Part shown: positions 4,845-6,971 of the stretch, piece after piece
Position numbering within the stretch: position 1 is the stretch's first letter
Layout of the letters: every line of letters begins with the position of its first letter
NCBI GenBank assembly: GCA_044233745.1
Contig: JBIIJN010000105.1
Location: 1 to 6,971, forward strand
Direction: 5' to 3'
Length of the DNA: 6,971 nt
Origin: UBA6165 sp044233745
Lineage (GTDB): Bacteria > Bacteroidota > Bacteroidia > Flavobacteriales_D > Crocinitomicaceae
Notes under the pieces: generated by a model
Databases searched by the model: none
What the model was told of the DNA's origin: nothing
Seen by the model: the letters and a program-made list of their open reading frames with translations, nothing else
Position numbers and translations under genes: made by a program

Positions 4845-6320
4845 TTATTCTTGATTTTCGGGTTGGGGTTCTTGTTCGTCAACTACGTTTTGTTCTGGTT
4901 CTTCAACGGCTTTAGCTTTGGGAATTTTATTGCCTTCTGGCGGCATTCCCTCTGCGTAAGGCATATTCAACACGAATGATGCTACTTGTTGAATTTGTAA
5001 TGGAGTAAGGAGATTACCGTGTGGCGTCATTTTGCCATTTGGCGAACCATACTTGATTATTTTAAACAAGTCCTTGATGTCGTTGCCATGAATCCAATAT
5101 TCGTCAGTCAAGTTTGGACCAATTTCTCCACGTCCATCTTCTTTGTGGCAGGCGATACAGAATTTACCAAACACCGTTTTACCAGCATTCAAATCACTTT
5201 CAGAAGTTAAAAGAACAGCGGTTAATTCAGTTACCGCATTCGGGTCTTTCAAAGATTCAGCCAATTCTACTTCGGCTTTGTATTCGTCGAGCTGCAAAGG
5301 CGACACTTTGAAGATGTGATAATTGAACAAATACACAACTGCGAATATTATTGTGCCCCACATCAACCAAACCCACCAAGGCGGCAAGTTATTGTCCAAT
5401 TCCTGAATGCCATCGTATTCGTGGTCCAACAAGATAGAGCTTTCATCCTCGATATCCACAGCATCCGTTAAGATTTTGTTGATTTTTTTAGCTGAAACAA
5501 TCGGTTGTTCTGCTTTGGCCAACTCTTCTTCTTTCAAAGTCATGCGGTAAAGTGAATTGAACAAACGCACTTGGTAAATTAATACTGCTAAAAGCACGAG
5601 TACAATTACGCCTACCATATACAATTCGCCTGTAGAGATTTTCACAAAAACCTCCTCAACTGTGGCATCTGTTTGGGCCATCGCTTTTGCCGGGAACATA
5701 GATGCTCCTGCCAAGAAAGCAATCATCGCTATTTTGCTAGCATCCTTGTTTTTCTTTTCCAATTGTCCTGCCATGCGCGACTTGAAATAATCGGTTTGCA
5801 AGAAGCGTTTGATAGAGCCAGCAACCACTATAATAGCAATCAACAACAATACAAGAGCGCCAATGAGCCAGTAGAACAAAGTTTGATTGGCTTTGTAGTT
5901 GTCAACCATTACAGGATCTGGATTTAGGGACGGATCAACGAAATCATCGTCAATTATTGTAGGCTCCCAATTGTCTACATAGTTGAAGATGGAGTCAATT
6001 TGCACATTGTTTACCGGTTGTGGACTCATAGCAGACGGACTGAATTCCCAAGCCACAGCCGCGCGCTTCGACTTGCCGCTTTCTTTCAAGCCTGCTGGGT
6101 TTTTGATCCATTCATACATCAATTCCAACTCACCTTCGTCTTCCCAAAGTTTGCGAACACCTTGCAATTTGGGTCCAGTTGAATTTTGGTCAATTTTATG
6201 GCAAGTGGAACAATAGGTTTCGAACAACTCTTTGCCGCTTTCTTGCGCTTGCGCAATAAACACCTGCGATATGATTGCCAAACTTGCAACCCACATCTTA
6301 TTGATTTTAAACACTTTCAT
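4845..6320 (-). CDS. ccoP: CcoP-type cbb3 oxidase subunit III with extra N-terminal cytochrome c domain
   Basis: This 491-residue di-heme protein is longer than usual. Residues 1-25 are a signal peptide ending AQAQ. Residues 26-120 form a cytochrome c domain with CSTCH (37-41) and a likely axial Met98 (SAMSP). A membrane helix at 148-169 is followed by a basic loop. A second hydrophobic segment, 196-215, ends FPAKAMAQ like a signal peptide. A third helix spans 232-250. The Bacteroidota CcoP core then begins: DHEYDGIQELDNN (299-311), PPWWVWLMWG and a helix at 315-336. The C-terminal cytochrome c domain has CIACH (388-392), GPNLTDEYWIHG (401-412) and likely axial Met431. The tail (465-491) is Pro/Glu/Gln-rich. 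With these four helices both hemes lie outside the cytoplasm, and the basic loops lie inside. CcoP passes electrons towards CcoO/CcoN. ATG at 6320 gives the signal peptide and lies 13 nt after ccoQ. Confidence 0.93.
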   Translation of the reverse strand: MKVFKINKMWVASLAIISQVFIAQAQESGKELFETYCSTCHKIDQNSTGPKLQGVRKLWEDEGELELMYEWIKNPAGLKESGKSKRAAVAWEFSPSAMSPQPVNNVQIDSIFNYVDNWEPTIIDDDFVDPSLNPDPVMVDNYKANQTLFYWLIGALVLLLIAIIVVAGSIKRFLQTDYFKSRMAGQLEKKNKDASKIAMIAFLAGASMFPAKAMAQTDATVEEVFVKISTGELYMVGVIVLVLLAVLIYQVRLFNSLYRMTLKEEELAKAEQPIVSAKKINKILTDAVDIEDESSILLDHEYDGIQELDNNLPPWWVWLMWGTIIFAVVYLFNYHIFKVSPLQLDEYKAEVELAESLKDPNAVTELTAVLLTSESDLNAGKTVFGKFCIACHKEDGRGEIGPNLTDEYWIHGNDIKDLFKIIKYGSPNGKMTPHGNLLTPLQIQQVASFVLNMPYAEGMPPEGNKIPKAKAVEEPEQNVVDEQEPQPENQE

Positions 6321-6333
6321 CGTTTTTTTCTTA

Positions 6334-6501
6334 TTAATCCTCTAAAGGAGTGTTTTCTAAAACTTCAATTTCTGATTTTTTCATGCGCGCTGCCATCACA
6401 GCAGCAATCGTGAAGACCGACACGAACAGCAACAAGGAGATAATCGGATAAATTTCGATGTTCTCGATGGTGGTCATGTGATGTTTAATGAACTTCAACA
6501 T
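6334..6501 (-). CDS. ccoQ: CcoQ/FixQ-like small subunit of cbb3 oxidase
   Basis: This 55-residue ORF starts at ATG 6501-6499 (MLKFIKHHMTTIENIEIYP) and ends at TAA 6336-6334. One membrane helix covers about 18-37 (YPIISLLLFVSVFTIAAVMA); a short charged tail follows (RMKKSEIEVLENTPLED). Size, single helix, the start pattern with KHHM and IEIYP, and the place between ccoO and ccoP all fit the CcoQ subunit, which stabilises the association of CcoP with the core. It starts 10 nt after the ccoO stop and ends 13 nt before ccoP, so the three genes are almost certainly co-transcribed. No Shine-Dalgarno sequence is visible, as usual for this phylum. A Met at residue 9 is a less likely alternative start. 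Overall sequence similarity of CcoQ proteins is low, so position and topology carry much of the call. Confidence 0.85.
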   Translation of the reverse strand: MLKFIKHHMTTIENIEIYPIISLLLFVSVFTIAAVMAARMKKSEIEVLENTPLED

Positions 6502-6511
6502 AGCGCTGCTA

Positions 6512-6971
6512 TTATTTGTTATTTGATTCTTCTGCAGGTTTTGAAACCGCCTTGATGTCGGTACCTAATCGCTGCAAATAAGCAGTAATTGCGATAACTT
6601 CAGTCATGTGCATTTTTTCAACGTCCGCTTTTGTATAGCCTCCTTTTTTCAAGTCGCTCAATATATCTTCAGCAATTTCTCGGGCTTGTTTTTTCAAATC
6701 AGCAAGAGCTTGTTTTTCATATCCTTTCGGATAAGGAACACCTAAGGTGCGCATCGCAGAAATTTTTCGCTCCAAATGCTTAACGTCCAAAGCGTCTTCT
6801 GCCATCCAAGGATAAGCCGGCATCAATGAGCCTGGTGAAAGATCCTTTGGTGCAATCATGTGTTGATAATGCCATGCGTTTGAACGAAGACCACCCTCTC
6901 GAGCCAAGTCTGGACCGGTGCGTTTAGAGCCCCACTGGAATGGATGGTCGTAGATGAATTCTCCGGCTTTG
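6512..6971 (-). CDS. ccoO: CcoO, mono-heme cytochrome c subunit of cbb3 oxidase (C-terminal part)
   Basis: The C-terminal 152 residues are visible; the frame is open to the right window edge and ends at TAA 6514-6512. The fragment begins KAGEFIYDHPFQWGSKRTGPDL, the highly conserved CcoO block after the heme-binding CxxCH, which lies outside the window. NAWHYQHM and SPGSLMPAYPW follow; the Met in SLMPAYPW (fragment residue 50) is the expected axial heme ligand. The C-terminus holds a helix with EVIAITAYLQRLGTDIK and a short charged tail. CcoO passes electrons from CcoP to the CcoN catalytic subunit on the outer membrane face. In many Bacteroidota ccoN and ccoO are fused into one gene; the window cannot show whether that holds here. 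The TTG at 6907 is an internal Leu codon and not a start. Confidence 0.95.
   Translation of the reverse strand, partial: KAGEFIYDHPFQWGSKRTGPDLAREGGLRSNAWHYQHMIAPKDLSPGSLMPAYPWMAEDALDVKHLERKISAMRTLGVPYPKGYEKQALADLKKQAREIAEDILSDLKKGGYTKADVEKMHMTEVIAITAYLQRLGTDIKAVSKPAEESNNK

Noticed and set aside
6512..6907. A separate 131-residue gene starting at TTG 6907
   Set aside because: The frame continues to the window edge with the conserved CcoO block GEFIYDHPFQWGSKRTGPDL, so this is the CcoO C-terminus.

Overview
The window looks like chromosomal DNA of a member of the Bacteroidota. The evidence is the layout of the cbb3 oxidase genes (ccoO end, a short ccoQ, a ccoP with the DHxYDGIxELDNNLPPWW block, ccoG, ccoH and a TauE/SafE-like membrane gene), weak or absent Shine-Dalgarno sequences, a TAnnTTTG-like promoter box and A/T-rich spacers. 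I cannot name the genus from sequence alone.

Layout. (1) At the left edge is the 3' part of an alpha/beta hydrolase on the + strand (to 647). It is the only + strand gene and converges on the rest. (2) On the - strand, an FkbM-like methyltransferase gene (1809 to 955) overlaps yidD (958 to 689) by ATGA. (3) Positions 1810-2013 are non-coding and hold a promoter-like box and an interspersed CACAAAG/CTTAGTG-type repeat. (4) Positions 2014-6971 are one - strand respiratory cluster. Read in transcription order it is ccoO (5' end outside the window), ccoQ, ccoP, a stem-loop, ccoG, a 15-bp tandem-repeat block, ccoH, and a TauE/SafE-like membrane protein whose start overlaps the ccoH stop by ATGA.

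How the genes work together. CcoO and CcoP carry electrons through c-type hemes on the outer face of the inner membrane to the catalytic subunit CcoN (not in view) of the high-affinity cbb3 oxidase. CcoQ is a small stabilising subunit. CcoG (an Fe-S membrane protein linked to copper reduction) and CcoH are assembly factors. The TauE/SafE-like protein, with paired Cys motifs, probably serves metal or redox supply for assembly. YidD assists membrane protein insertion, but its operon partner is the methyltransferase-like gene.

The most unusual points are three. CcoP is 491 aa, with an extra N-terminal cytochrome c domain placed before a second, signal-peptide-like segment. A 15-bp repeat array separates ccoG from ccoH and keeps an open frame into ccoH. 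A strong stem-loop lies between the structural genes and the assembly genes. I see no mobile element, RNA gene or CRISPR array, and no clear sign of an unknown defence or catalytic system.
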